A program made the position numbers and the translations under genes. From Vibrio sp. HI00D65 (GTDB lineage: Bacteria; Pseudomonadota; Gammaproteobacteria; Enterobacterales; Vibrionaceae): a stretch of 64,000 nt of DNA. The notes under the pieces were generated by a model. The model worked only from the letters and a program-made list of their open reading frames with translations, did no database searches and was not told the DNA's origin. Below are positions 52,559-62,562 of this stretch, one piece after another. The stretch covers positions 62,001-126,000 of the forward strand of contig NZ_LWEH01000460.1 in assembly GCF_001635455.1 (NCBI RefSeq). The letters are read 5' to 3'. Position 1 is the first letter of the stretch. Every line of letters starts with the position of its first letter.

Positions 52559-52833
52559 ACATCCATTCAAAATGGTTACAGCGTGTCCGTAACTTGATAG
52601 GCTCCTGACACCCATCTAGCGTAAAATCTTGTAAAACTCCCTATGCTTGATGATTAAGTGATTACACTTAGAACAGATCGAGCGTAAGGGAGTGTGAAAT
52701 GTATGGTTATCTGGCTTCAGCACCCCTGTATAAGCAAAGGTTGTGCTTTTAACCTAGATTAGGAGCAGCTCAAAAGTGTATTTGGCCATTTCTATCAATG
52801 CTTAATTTAACTTTGGAATAAACTTAATTTCGT

Positions 52834-53544
52834 TTAACCGTGTAATAACCAGCTCTTCAGTTTCCTTGAGCCAATATAGCGAATCGCTTGATAGATATGA
52901 CCTTTATTCGAAACTGCTAAAATCTCATCAACTTTCATGTAATTCGAAAACATAATTGCGAGCTCCACCATTAGTGACTTTGGCCTTAACCCGTGTAACG
53001 AACGCGTTAGTTCTTTGATCTTATCTTGGCTGCTGGTGATGCGCTTGTTTGTGCCTTGTAGGCAGCCGATGTGCATGGTGCGCTGCCCATTATTATCTGA
53101 GATATTGAAGGTGACCGAGTAAATAGTCAGCCCGGTATTGGCCTCGACGAGTTTGATCCCCAGGGAGCCTTCACGAGACTTCCCCGAGAAAGTCTCAATC
53201 CTAAACTCATCTCCATTTCGATCTGCAAAGGTCAGAAGCTCAAAGTTAGAAAGGTGCAGATGCACTGTGTTTGGACCAAATGTTCGTTCTAAAAGTTCGA
53301 AGTGAGAATGCAGTAACGAAGCACGTGTTTTAGGCTTGATATCAATACAGATGAACGGCTTGAGTGGCTTTTCAAAGATCTTGGGGTTCTGCTCAAGAAG
53401 GTTTGAGAGATTGTTTTTCTCTTTTAGCTGATGCACTTTGCGAATGATCTTAGGGTGCATAACGCCCCATAGTGTAAAGCGCAGATTTTTCTTGATTCGG
53501 GTTAAACCTTTAGTGTTTGGGTTTACAGCATTGGAAATGCTCAA
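52834..53544 (-). CDS. VirK/YbjX (DUF535)-like protein, probably C-terminally short
   Basis: This 236-residue protein follows the DUF535 pattern: HFELLERTFGPNTVHLHL, REGSLGIKLVEANTGLTIYS, MHIGCLQGTNK, LHGLRPKSLMVELAIMFSNY, ILAVSNKGHIYQAIRYIGSR. VirK and YbjX are about 300-330 residues and continue past this point; here a stop follows within 12 residues. It may be truncated. VirK-like proteins affect envelope and peptide resistance. Confidence 0.75.
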   Translation of the reverse strand: MSISNAVNPNTKGLTRIKKNLRFTLWGVMHPKIIRKVHQLKEKNNLSNLLEQNPKIFEKPLKPFICIDIKPKTRASLLHSHFELLERTFGPNTVHLHLSNFELLTFADRNGDEFRIETFSGKSREGSLGIKLVEANTGLTIYSVTFNISDNNGQRTMHIGCLQGTNKRITSSQDKIKELTRSLHGLRPKSLMVELAIMFSNYMKVDEILAVSNKGHIYQAIRYIGSRKLKSWLLHG

Positions 53545-53668
53545 CGATTTGACGAAAGTTTTGCACGTTTACCTCAACTGAGAAAACAAAAAAGCATCGT
53601 GGAAAATAAGAAACGATGCTCCATAAAATGATAAGTAGGGGTTAGTGAAAAAATCGTGAAGCCAGAGC

Positions 53669-54280
53669 TTATGACTTTATTGCTAATAATGCTCCGAATG
53701 TTAAAAGGCCAAATCCACACGCTTGGTTGAGCCTTTTCTTGGCTTTCAACAAGTGTTTTTGCAAAGTCTTCGAAGTAAATAACATTGCGACAATTCCAAA
53801 CCACAAGCCGTGAAGGACAACCATGTAAAGCCCATAACCGAGTACAACATGCAGGTTTTCAGCGTCAGGGGAGATGACTTGGCTAAAGATGCTTAAGAAG
53901 AACAGCATGGTTTTAGGGTTAAGCACGTTGCACAAAAAGCCTTGTGCCAAATAGCGCCAGGTACTGGTGTGTTGCGTCGTTCCCTCCATAGGGCCAAGTT
54001 TGCTGTCTGCGCTCAGTATTCCCTTTATTCCAAGGTAAATAAGGTAAGCGGCACCTGCGTATTTAATGATGTCGAAAAGTTGTTCTTTTTGTGAGATTAA
54101 GTAACTGATACCGAGCATTGAATAGCTAATATGAACGCAAATCGCTAGGCTTACTCCTAACGCTGTCCAAATACCAGCTTGCCTACCTTGATTGACGCTA
54201 TTCTTCAGAACTAAAACGAAATCAGCACCTGGACTTATAACAATCAATAGCCCCAACACCGCTAAGCTTAACCACTCCAT
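53669..54280 (-). CDS. LysE/RhtB family amino-acid exporter
   Basis: This 203-residue protein has six membrane helices and the family start LSLAVLGLLIVISPGADFVL, then QGRQAGIWTALGVSLAICVH and FLCNVLNPKTMLFFLSIF. It exports amino acids or homoserine-like compounds. It is divergent from the LysR gene, which probably regulates it. Confidence 0.92.
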   Translation of the reverse strand: MEWLSLAVLGLLIVISPGADFVLVLKNSVNQGRQAGIWTALGVSLAICVHISYSMLGISYLISQKEQLFDIIKYAGAAYLIYLGIKGILSADSKLGPMEGTTQHTSTWRYLAQGFLCNVLNPKTMLFFLSIFSQVISPDAENLHVVLGYGLYMVVLHGLWFGIVAMLFTSKTLQKHLLKAKKRLNQACGFGLLTFGALLAIKS

Positions 54281-54381
54281 AAATACTCCAACTCTATTAT
54301 TTGATGAGCCGCCATTGTATGGTTTTTATTTGCTACCTATAATCGAAATGAAATCCACAAAACTGTGAGAAAAAATCACAC

Positions 54382-55290
54382 ATGAGGCATCTTAAAGCAT
54401 TTCATGTTTTTCATGTCGCCGCGCATTCGATGAGTTATAGCGAAGCGGCAGAAAAGCTGAACATTACCCATGGTGCGGTGAGCAAACAGATCAAGGTGTT
54501 AGAAAGTCACTTGTCACAAACTCTGTTTTATAAGCAGGGTCGCAATGTGTGTTTGACCAAAGAGGGTGAGCTGCTTAAAGGCTACACAGAGCAAGCGTTT
54601 CAGGCGTTGGACACAGGTATCCAAAAGCTCAACCAACTGAACAACCACGCGCTCGAAGTGTCGTGCGAACCAACATTGACCATGCGCTGGTTGATGCCTC
54701 GTTTAGGCGATTTTTACGCCGAGTCGGGTATTGATGTTCGTTTGTCGACTGCTGGTGGGGCTGTGAATCTGGATGCGACTGGCCTTGATATGGCAATTCG
54801 GCGCGATGATTTTAAGCTGACCGAGAGCCATAAACAGACACCATTAGTTGAAGAGTGGGTTGGTCCCGTTTGCTCTCCCGAATACTGGCAACAAGTAAAG
54901 GAGAACTTGGGTGATATGAAGTTATTGCACAGCAGTACTCGACTGAATGCATGGGCGCATTGGATGTCCATCACAAAAGACGCAGTAGACAGCGAGGTAT
55001 TATCGCAAGTAGCAATGAACCAAACATTCGCACACTTCTATTTTTGTTTTCAGGCGGCTGTCGATGGGTTAGGGGTTGCACTTGGGTCGTATCCACTTGT
55101 CGCTGACGATATTGAAAGAGGCAATTTGATCGCGCCGTTTGGCTTTGTAGCTTCTGGTCATCAGTACATATTGATCACACAAGGCAGCGATCAAGATGAA
55201 TCAGGGCATTCGTTCGTGACTTGGCTGAAGAGTGAGTTGTCGCAGTGTGTTCCAACTAATGAGCCAATGCATCCTAACGGCAAAGGCTAA
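54382..55290 (+). CDS. LysR-family regulator (GcvA-like)
   Basis: 302 residues. Winged HTH at residues 1-60 (SYSEAAEKLNITHGAVSKQI, KVLESHLSQTLFYKQGR), then an effector domain beginning LEVSCEPTLTMRWLMPRLGD, the GcvA group pattern. It diverges from the LysE exporter gene, with about 100 bases between. It ends overlapping the convergent AraC gene by 4 bases. Confidence 0.92.
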   Translation: MRHLKAFHVFHVAAHSMSYSEAAEKLNITHGAVSKQIKVLESHLSQTLFYKQGRNVCLTKEGELLKGYTEQAFQALDTGIQKLNQLNNHALEVSCEPTLTMRWLMPRLGDFYAESGIDVRLSTAGGAVNLDATGLDMAIRRDDFKLTESHKQTPLVEEWVGPVCSPEYWQQVKENLGDMKLLHSSTRLNAWAHWMSITKDAVDSEVLSQVAMNQTFAHFYFCFQAAVDGLGVALGSYPLVADDIERGNLIAPFGFVASGHQYILITQGSDQDESGHSFVTWLKSELSQCVPTNEPMHPNGKG

Positions 55291-56399
55291 CTGACCTTTG
55301 ATGTCGATTGTTTAGCAAGCTCATGGGGCGGTACACCAAACGCTTTCTTAAACGCATTGTTGAAGTTTGAAGGATGTTGATAACCCGCTTCATAGGCCGC
55401 TTCGGTGATTGAAACTAAGCCGCGCTCTAAATGCAGACGTGCGATGTCTAGGCGTCGGTGGCGAATATAGCCATTGATGGTTAGGTTGTAAGACTGTTTA
55501 AAGCGGCGTTGTAAATTAGAGACACTCATTGAGAATCTACTCGCGATACTTTCAAGGCTGAGCGGTTGATCCAGGTTGATTTCAATGTAGCTGATGATGT
55601 CTTCTATCTTATTATCGAACGCTTTTTCGGCCTTAACTTGGTGACCGTTTTGAGCAAAGCCAATGTTTTTACTCGTGCTGTTTGGGCTAACGTTTATACT
55701 CTCAGTGGTGCACTCTTGGCAACATCGGAGCGGCATTTGAGACAATGTTTGAGCAAGTAACTGCTGAGTCAGTGTCTCGAGCATAAGCTTGTCCTGAAAG
55801 TTGGTTGGTATCGCTTGGCGTGTAAGCGTGCTAGCGAGTTGAATGATGTTGGGGTTGACCTGAATATCGTAACAAGCCTTATGCGTATCTAAGAATGACT
55901 TACTTGAACAGTGATCACTCAAACGTGTTTTAATCCATTGCGGCTTAACCAAGATATTGATCTTATTCATTTTGTTATCTTGAATTAACGAACGTCTAAA
56001 GTTGGCTGGTTTGGCTAGATTGACTACCACGCCTTGTGGTCCATTACTGGCATCGAGGTCGAACTCCAAATCGTCGTAGCCAAAGATGAGCTTTCCTCCG
56101 AGAAGGATAGTAATCAAAATAGCGGAGTGGGCCGTGGATACGATATTACTGTCGACCAGTTCGATACAGCGGCCACCATGGACAAAAATTTGGTCGTTGT
56201 ATTGGTAAGAAAGAAACTTCCCCTCAGCGAGTGAAGTCTGCTTAGTTTGACCTTGTGTCACGATGATCTGCTTTTCAGTCTGTTCTAGCTTTTTGGTGAG
56301 AGCGACCCTCTTGGTTAATGTAGACTTTTTAGCTATCACATTCGCTTTCGCCACAGCCGTTTCGGCAAGTTTAGTTTGCTCTGACGTTACTTCACCCAT
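55287..56399 (-). CDS. AraC-family regulator of the adjacent TonB receptor
   Basis: About 370 residues from MGEVTSEQTKLAETAVAKAN (ATG 56397-56399 with AGGAAAGG nine bases upstream; an earlier start would run through the Fur box). Residues about 5-70 are Lys/Thr/Gln-rich and low-complexity. The C-terminal HTH pair is LESIASRFSMSVSNLQRRFK and ITEAAYEAGYQHPSNFNNAF. It is divergent from the receptor gene, resembling PchR/YbtA-type siderophore regulators. Confidence 0.86.
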   Translation of the reverse strand: MGEVTSEQTKLAETAVAKANVIAKKSTLTKRVALTKKLEQTEKQIIVTQGQTKQTSLAEGKFLSYQYNDQIFVHGGRCIELVDSNIVSTAHSAILITILLGGKLIFGYDDLEFDLDASNGPQGVVVNLAKPANFRRSLIQDNKMNKINILVKPQWIKTRLSDHCSSKSFLDTHKACYDIQVNPNIIQLASTLTRQAIPTNFQDKLMLETLTQQLLAQTLSQMPLRCCQECTTESINVSPNSTSKNIGFAQNGHQVKAEKAFDNKIEDIISYIEINLDQPLSLESIASRFSMSVSNLQRRFKQSYNLTINGYIRHRRLDIARLHLERGLVSITEAAYEAGYQHPSNFNNAFKKAFGVPPHELAKQSTSKVS

Positions 56400-56479
56400 T
56401 TCACCTTTCCTCATAACAGCAATGCGTTTTCGCATAAGCAAATCATCTGTGCATTTATAAATTACAAACCTATCATATT

Positions 56480-56500
56480 TACGAATTATTATCATTTACA
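56480..56500. promoter_or_regulatory. Fur-box-like site between AraC regulator and TonB receptor
   Basis: TACGAATTATTATCATTTAC matches the Fur half-site ATTATCATT and lies between the divergent genes, 16-36 bases from the receptor start. Confidence 0.6.
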
Positions 56501-56515
56501 CCTAGGATTGAATTT

Positions 56516-58521
56516 ATGGAAAGCCCAGTCAGCTCAACAATCAAGCTTTCAGCCCTCTGTATTGCCATAGCCAGTGCCTTTAGTAGCCCTGTGATAGCAG
56601 AAGAGAACACATCGCATTTTGATGAAGTGGTGGTGTGGGGAACGAAAGTATCAAGCAACACTGAATCGATCATTGCCGATGATATGTCACTTAAGCAAGC
56701 TGACCACATGTCGGACCTACTGCGTGAGATTCCAGGTGTTGATGTTGGGGGCACACACTCGGTGAACCAAAGAATCACGATTCGTGGCTTGAGCGAAACG
56801 GACCTCGATATTCGACTTGATGGCGCTTCTCAGCACGCCAACATGTTCCACCATATTGGCAACCTCACGCTTAACCCAGACATTTTGAAATCGGCCGATA
56901 TCCAAGTAGGTAACAACTCAGTCACGCAAAATGGACTCGGTGGCTCTGTGTTGTTTGAAACTAAAGATGCAAAAGACTTGCTTCGTTACGACGAAAGATT
57001 CGGAGCTCGTGTTTATGGCGGTTATGCCACTAACGCAAGTCAACAAGGCTCTTTAACTGTGTATGGCTTATTGTCGGATAACGTTGATGCCATGCTCTAC
57101 AGCCACTACATGAGTCGTGATGATTTTAAGGACGGCGATGGCAATGAAACCTTTGGTTCAGAAGGGGATGTATACAACATTCTAGGTAAGATTGGTTTTG
57201 AACCGAGCGACTTGCACCTTTTGAACTCGCTTATGATCTCTACCGCGATAGCGGCGATTACAGTCCACGCCCGGATATGTCGGGTGGCGCTAATGAGAGC
57301 CTGTCTAACGATATTCTGATCCCAACCGATTACGAACGTGACACCGTCACTGAAAGCTATGAGCTACGTGGCGATACTCATCAAGGTGACGTGACGCTTT
57401 ACAACACTCAAACTGAAATTAAGCGTGATGAAACTGTCATGGCACCACGCTGGCCATCGAACCGTTTGTCTAAAAACACGGCAAATAACCAGAACTTTGG
57501 CGTGAATGCTAAGTTCCAGTCGGACTATCGTTTGATGTCGTTTGATAATGTTGCGACTTACGGTTTTGATTACATGGACAAGTCATCAAGCAGTTATTAC
57601 GGCAGCAGTAAGTTTATGGATGAGTCGGCAATTTCTACCGCACTTTTTGTTGAAGACCAGTTCTACTTTACTCAAGCCTTCTCGATCACAGCGGGTGTTC
57701 GTTTTGATGATTATCAGCGTAAAGCAGAGACAGGAAATGACGATTTCGATGACGTAACTTGGTCTATAGCAACGCAATGGGATGTGACACAAGATTGGAC
57801 TCTGTTTGCGAGCACACGTTCGTTATTTAAAGGCCCAGAGTTGATGGAGACCTTTATTGCGTATCAAGATGCTGCGTACTTAGCGGATGATATCAAGGCC
57901 GAAACAGGACAGAACACGCAAGGTGGTGTGCGTTTTGACAAGCGTATTGATGATCACTTTGTTGGCGCGAACCTAACTGTATTCCAAACCAATATCGATG
58001 ATTACATTGCAGAAGAGTATCAGCGTGCCAGCCAAAGTTACTTGATTTACAACTTAGGCGACGTGGAGATCAAAGGCTTTGAAGCAAGCTTGTCTTACGG
58101 CTACGAGGTGTTTAACAGTAAACTCTCTTATGCACGTTCAGATACTAAAAACAAAGATACAGGCGGCGCTGTCGCGGGTGGAAACGGTCGCAGTATTGAT
58201 ATGGGCGATAGCATCACGTTAACGCTAGACTACCAGTCTGAAGCGTTAGAAACTATTTTTGGTTGGAATTCAATGTTTGTTAAAGACGAAGACAACGTAT
58301 TTGATGGTCAGCCAATTAAAGAAGGCTACGACGTGCATAACCTTTATGCGCAATGGGTGCCATCAACGGTCGATGGACTGTCTGTGACCTTTGGTGTCGA
58401 TAACGTATTTGACGAGCAATACACCTCACACGCATCCCGTTCAGGTACAGCGAGAGGCTTTACTCTCGATGACTTTGAACCTGGTCGTAACTATAAGCTT
58501 TCTGCCGCGTATCAGTTCTAG
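56516..58521 (+). pseudogene. TonB-dependent receptor interrupted by a frameshift near 57230
   Basis: Codons from 56516 give a signal peptide (to VIAEE) and plug: EVVVWGTKVSSNTESIIADD, LLREIPGVDVGGTHSVNQRI, TIRGLSETDLDIRLDGA. Near LLNS (57225-57230) the frame shifts; the +1 frame continues YDLYRDSGDYSPRPDMSGGA and the full barrel to 58521 (TSHASRSGTARGFTLDDFEP, ending AAYQF). A one-base loss fits best. Repaired length would be about 668 residues. Either the gene is dead or there is an assembly error. Confidence 0.85.
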
Positions 58522-58646
58522 TTGCGAGTAACGAAATAGATTCAGTCAGAGTGATAAGCTAGCGGTTGTAGGGATCCGCGAAATTTATAGAGCGAAGCTG
58601 AAGCTATTCGTTTGCGCCACTCGCTAAAGTGAATAGTGAAAAGAAC

Positions 58647-58688
58647 AGCGCCTCTCGAGCAAGGAATCGAGAGGCGCTTTAGTTTTTT
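58647..58688 (+). terminator. Strong terminator after the TonB receptor
   Basis: A perfect 12-bp stem AGCGCCTCTCGA / TCGAGAGGCGCT with 8-base loop is followed by TTAGTTTTTT. Confidence 0.88.
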
Positions 58689-58721
58689 ATTACTAGAAAG
58701 GTTACATGGGCTTAAGACAAA

Positions 58722-59666
58722 TTACTCAATGGGCAGAGATAATACACCACTATTGAGCTTGACTTGCTTCAGCCATTCTTTCGTAATTGCACCGTCTTCT
58801 TCGTAGAAACAAGCCGCTAATACCGCGCCAATCACAATCGCACGCCCACAACTATCACCGCCACATAAAATGTTATCTCGAATACCTTGTTTAAAGCTTT
58901 GAGCGCCTGCAATGATTCGAATCAGCAGTGGGAACGCGGCGCTTAATTCACAATGCAATCCAAATTTCTTTGCAGCCTCGGTGATTGAGAGTTCAGGCTC
59001 TGCCAATGCTTCATCGATTTGCTCGTGTATAAACTTGCCGCAGGTTTGTCTGACCATCTCTACCGATTGTGATGGTGAATTACCTTGTATCGCAGCTTGA
59101 ATCAGCAAGGTAATAGCCTGCGCCCACTCGACGGCTTTATTATTATTATTAGTCACTCGAACTGCGCTTTCGACCATCGCTGGTAGGGTGTGAGAAGTAT
59201 AAGTACAAGCCACTAATGGGATGATTTTTGAAATAGCAGGTAATTGCGTGTCATCAGCGCCACAGGCTGTGATAGGGGCATCGGCCAGTTCCAGTTGGTG
59301 GATGTTCAGCAAACTCATGCGTGTTGCTTTATCTATGTAACCTTGCCAACTGCCACCGAAATCAAACCAGAAGCGGAAGTGCTTGATGTAGCATGCTTCA
59401 TCATAGTGTTGATTGTCGACTAGGCTATCAACCATCGCCAATAGTTGAGCGCCGTATTGTGATTGGTCGCCTGCGGACTTTCCCTGGTGAGCAAAATAGC
59501 CTTTATCTTGATAATCGGACTCGTTTGGTGAACGAAACTCAGGCTCGAAACCTGCTACCTGTAAGATCCTCTCTTGATCATATAACCAATGTAGCCCCAT
59601 AGAGGCAGCGTCCCCTACTAATGCGCCGACAACGGCATAAAACGCTCTTTCTTTATGATTATCCAT
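58722..59666 (-). CDS. ADP-ribosylglycohydrolase family protein
   Basis: 314 residues. N-terminal RAFYAVVGALVGDAASMGLH holds the first metal-site Asp, and the second cluster is CGGDSCGRAIVIGAVLAACF near residue 270, in place of the usual GDTDTNAA. This Gly/Cys variant is found in a divergent branch, so hydrolase activity on ADP-ribosyl groups is likely but not certain. Monocistronic. Confidence 0.85.
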   Translation of the reverse strand: MDNHKERAFYAVVGALVGDAASMGLHWLYDQERILQVAGFEPEFRSPNESDYQDKGYFAHQGKSAGDQSQYGAQLLAMVDSLVDNQHYDEACYIKHFRFWFDFGGSWQGYIDKATRMSLLNIHQLELADAPITACGADDTQLPAISKIIPLVACTYTSHTLPAMVESAVRVTNNNNKAVEWAQAITLLIQAAIQGNSPSQSVEMVRQTCGKFIHEQIDEALAEPELSITEAAKKFGLHCELSAAFPLLIRIIAGAQSFKQGIRDNILCGGDSCGRAIVIGAVLAACFYEEDGAITKEWLKQVKLNSGVLSLPIE

Positions 59667-59880
59667 GTTGGTTTGACCTTTGAGAGAATCTGATGAGATT
59701 TGTTATTCAAAGTATAGTGTTTAAATGAAGGGTTTGCTGTGTTTTAGACGAGAGCTTTGAAACGATTAATCCTGATTGGTCAATGAGTTAAACCAATCAG
59801 GATAAGCTGATGAATATTATAGGCTAGGGCAAGCAGAGGTTACTGAAGTGCTACAGAAACAATGGAGTAACTAGTGCAAA

Positions 59881-60804
59881 CTAGCGGTTTAGATAAGCAC
59901 TTGAGCGTTGCTCTATCTTTCTGAAAATGCGCGATAGCGTGAAGCAGAGTGCGAAGTAAACCGCGCCAACAATCAGCCAGATTTCAAAGATCAAACCGGA
60001 TGAATTTGCCATCTCGGTGCCAACGAAGGTCATTTCTTGAATCGAAATCAGAGAAACAATCGAAGTGTCTTTTACCAACGAAATTGCTTGGCCAGCTAAA
60101 GGCGGGGTTATTGCGGTTAATACCTGTGGACCTACCACATATCGATATTTTGAGAAGACGGATAAACCAAGTGAGTCCGCAGCTTCCCATTGGCCTTTAG
60201 GAATGCTTTCCAAGCCAGCACGAATCACTTCAGCGATATACGCCGAAGAGAGTAGACCAATACAGATAACACCAGAAGCTAAGTTCTCCCAAAGGTTGGC
60301 AGGGCCAAATAGAAACGCTTGCAGCTGATTAATGTCGCCATTGTGTTCACGCAGAAGGGTTTCTAAACCAAGCAAAGGAATCAGTTGGTTAGAGACAAAA
60401 AAGTAAAAGATAAACACAAAAACAAGTGGTGGAATATTTCGAACCAATTGGATGAAAAGCAGAGCTGGAGTCTTAAACAGAGCGATCTTAGAGTGTCTTG
60501 CAACCCCAAGCAGGGTACCAAAAGATAAGGCCAACACCATACTCCACAAACTTAAACGCAGTGTTGAGACTAGGCCTTGGAAGAAGTAAGGGATACTACC
60601 TTGAGAAGGTGGAATGAAGATTAGCGTGAATGCGTCTTCCCATCGCCACTGGTAGTTAATGCCGACAGCAGAGCGATAATAAAGCCAACCTGCAAACACA
60701 CAAATGATGGTAAACAAAACTCCATCTAATAGATTGAGGCGTTGATACCAAGGCTTCATGTGAAGGTTGGGCTTGGGCGTTGATAATGCGCTAGTACTAC
60801 TCAC
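59881..60804 (-). CDS. Amino-acid ABC transporter permease
   Basis: 307 residues with five to six membrane helices and the HisM-type permease loop YIAEVIRAGLESIPKGQWEA, followed by SLGLSVFSKYRYVVGPQVLT. It is the second permease of a polar amino-acid importer and the last gene of the operon, separated by a hairpin from the binding-protein gene. It pairs with the permease at 61765-62562. Confidence 0.92.
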   Translation of the reverse strand: MSSTSALSTPKPNLHMKPWYQRLNLLDGVLFTIICVFAGWLYYRSAVGINYQWRWEDAFTLIFIPPSQGSIPYFFQGLVSTLRLSLWSMVLALSFGTLLGVARHSKIALFKTPALLFIQLVRNIPPLVFVFIFYFFVSNQLIPLLGLETLLREHNGDINQLQAFLFGPANLWENLASGVICIGLLSSAYIAEVIRAGLESIPKGQWEAADSLGLSVFSKYRYVVGPQVLTAITPPLAGQAISLVKDTSIVSLISIQEMTFVGTEMANSSGLIFEIWLIVGAVYFALCFTLSRIFRKIEQRSSAYLNR

Positions 60805-60884
60805 GTCATTCCTGTTTAAACAATGATTATTAATGTGTTGTGAGAATGGGCTATGAATTCATAGCTATCTCTGATGTATCCTAA

Positions 60885-60911
60885 AAGGCAGTACCAGCAA
60901 GGTACTGCCTT
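60885..60911 (-). terminator. Intra-operon hairpin (attenuator) between binding protein and second permease
   Basis: A perfect 11-bp stem AAGGCAGTACC / GGTACTGCCTT with a 5-base loop; the - strand reading is followed by TTTTAGG. Partial termination or 3'-end protection here would give more binding protein than permease. Confidence 0.6.
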
Positions 60912-60942
60912 GATTAGCTATTTAACGCTAATTAGCCGTCGA

Positions 60943-61752
60943 TTACTGACCTTGAGCAATCTGATCTTGCCAATCCAGAGTAGAGAACCAGTACTCGTAA
61001 CGCTCTTTTAACCAGCCATCCTCAGTACGTGCTTTGATCCACTCGTTGAAGAATTCAGCTTTGTCGGTTTCACCTAGGCGAACAGCAAATGCTTCGTTAC
61101 CTTTTGATAGACGTTCATCAAATGGAATGAATAGAGTGTCAGCGTTCTTGATTGCTTCGTGTTCTGGCTTAGGGCTAGAAGCGATAACCGCGTGTGCATT
61201 GCCGTTTAGTACTTCTTGGAAAGCTTGAGCGTCGTCATCGAACTGAAGTACTTTCGCTTTCGGGAAGGTTTCACGAGCAACTTGAACTGTGAAGGCGCCA
61301 CGACGAGCTGCAATTTTCACTCGGCGGGAGTCAAAATCCGAAATTTTGCTGAAGCCTTCTGCTAGCTCTTTGTTAGCCGCCAATTGAACACCAGAGTGAG
61401 AATATGGTTCAGTAAAAAGAACACTCTTAGCACGCGCTTCGGTAATCGACATACCGCCAATGATTACGTCAAACTTATTCGATAGCAGTGAAGGGATAAT
61501 GCCATCCCATGCCGTCGGTACAAATTCAACTTTCCAGCCTGAATCCTCAGCAAGACGTTTTGCCACATCGATTTCAAATCCGACAAGATCACCTTGTTTG
61601 TTACGCATTGCCCAAGGAACAAAAGTCGACATGCCAACACGTAGAGAGCCACGTTCGTTGATTTTGTCTAGGTTAGGCGTTTCAGACGCAAGCACAGGCA
61701 AACTTACGGCAAGCGCAAGTAAAGCAGTGATAGCGGTTTTAAATAGCTTCAT
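60943..61752 (-). CDS. Periplasmic amino-acid-binding protein
   Basis: 269 residues with signal peptide (to LASE, about residue 24). Family-3 solute-binding features: LRVGMSTFVPWAMRNKQGDL, VGFEIDVAKRLAEDSGWKVE, FDVIIGGMSITEARAKSVLF. Probable ligands are polar or acidic amino acids; the sequence does not settle which. Confidence 0.92.
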   Translation of the reverse strand: MKLFKTAITALLALAVSLPVLASETPNLDKINERGSLRVGMSTFVPWAMRNKQGDLVGFEIDVAKRLAEDSGWKVEFVPTAWDGIIPSLLSNKFDVIIGGMSITEARAKSVLFTEPYSHSGVQLAANKELAEGFSKISDFDSRRVKIAARRGAFTVQVARETFPKAKVLQFDDDAQAFQEVLNGNAHAVIASSPKPEHEAIKNADTLFIPFDERLSKGNEAFAVRLGETDKAEFFNEWIKARTEDGWLKERYEYWFSTLDWQDQIAQGQ

Positions 61753-61764
61753 GCTGATAAATCC

Positions 61765-62562
61765 TTATTGTGTTCGCCAGTTAGCTCCGAGCTTATGCTC
61801 AAGCCAAGCTGCAACGGCAGAAAGTGAAAGTGTAAGTGCAAGATAAATGATTGCCACAGAGAACCAGATCTCAAATGGCATCGCAGTTTCAGAAACAATG
61901 TTTCTGGCCTCGGTTGTCAGGTCGAAAATAGCCATGACGCTCACAATCGAAGAGTTTTTGATAAGGGAGATCACTTCGTTAGTCAGAGGTGGCAACGTAC
62001 GTTGTACCACTTGAGGAAGAATCACATCCCAATAAGTATAGGTCTTTGATAAGCCCAAAGATTGAGCGGCTTCAAATTGTCCTTTAGAAATACTATTCAA
62101 CCCAGCACGAAATATCTCAGCGGTATATGCCCCTTGAAAAAGTGCCAAAGCTAAAACAGCCGTGCTAAATCGATCCAGACCGATTACAGGACCGAATACA
62201 AAATAGAGCAGGTAAATTTGTACTAACAATGGTGTATTACGAATCAATTCCACATAGCTAGTGGCGAGGGTGCGACCGACAACTGAATTGGAGTTACGTA
62301 ATAGGGCTGTGGTTAAGCCAATCACCAGTGTTGCAACTAAAGAAATCAGCGAGATATTGATGGTAACGAGTAGTCCTTCCATCAATTCTGCAGGCCACCA
62401 CTCGCCATCTTCATAGAAAGCAATGTAGTCAGGTACTCGATCCCATTGCCAACTGTATCCCATCGCTTGAGCGCCAGAATCGAGGATCCAAACAACGGCT
62501 ACAGCAAGTACCACAATTTGTACCAAGGCAGAGAGGGCGGGTTTCATTATTTTCAGCAGCAT
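61765..62562 (-). CDS. Amino-acid ABC transporter permease
   Basis: 265 residues with several membrane helices and permease loop YTAEIFRAGLNSISKGQFEA, then AQSLGLSKTYTYWDVILPQV. Its start overlaps the ATPase stop. It forms a heterodimer with the other permease (59881-60804). Confidence 0.92.
   Translation of the reverse strand: MLLKIMKPALSALVQIVVLAVAVVWILDSGAQAMGYSWQWDRVPDYIAFYEDGEWWPAELMEGLLVTINISLISLVATLVIGLTTALLRNSNSVVGRTLATSYVELIRNTPLLVQIYLLYFVFGPVIGLDRFSTAVLALALFQGAYTAEIFRAGLNSISKGQFEAAQSLGLSKTYTYWDVILPQVVQRTLPPLTNEVISLIKNSSIVSVMAIFDLTTEARNIVSETAMPFEIWFSVAIIYLALTLSLSAVAAWLEHKLGANWRTQ

Noticed and set aside
52560..52833. Possible insertion-sequence remnant between GNAT and VirK-like genes
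   Set aside because: No transposase fragment, terminal inverted repeat or target duplication could be recognised.
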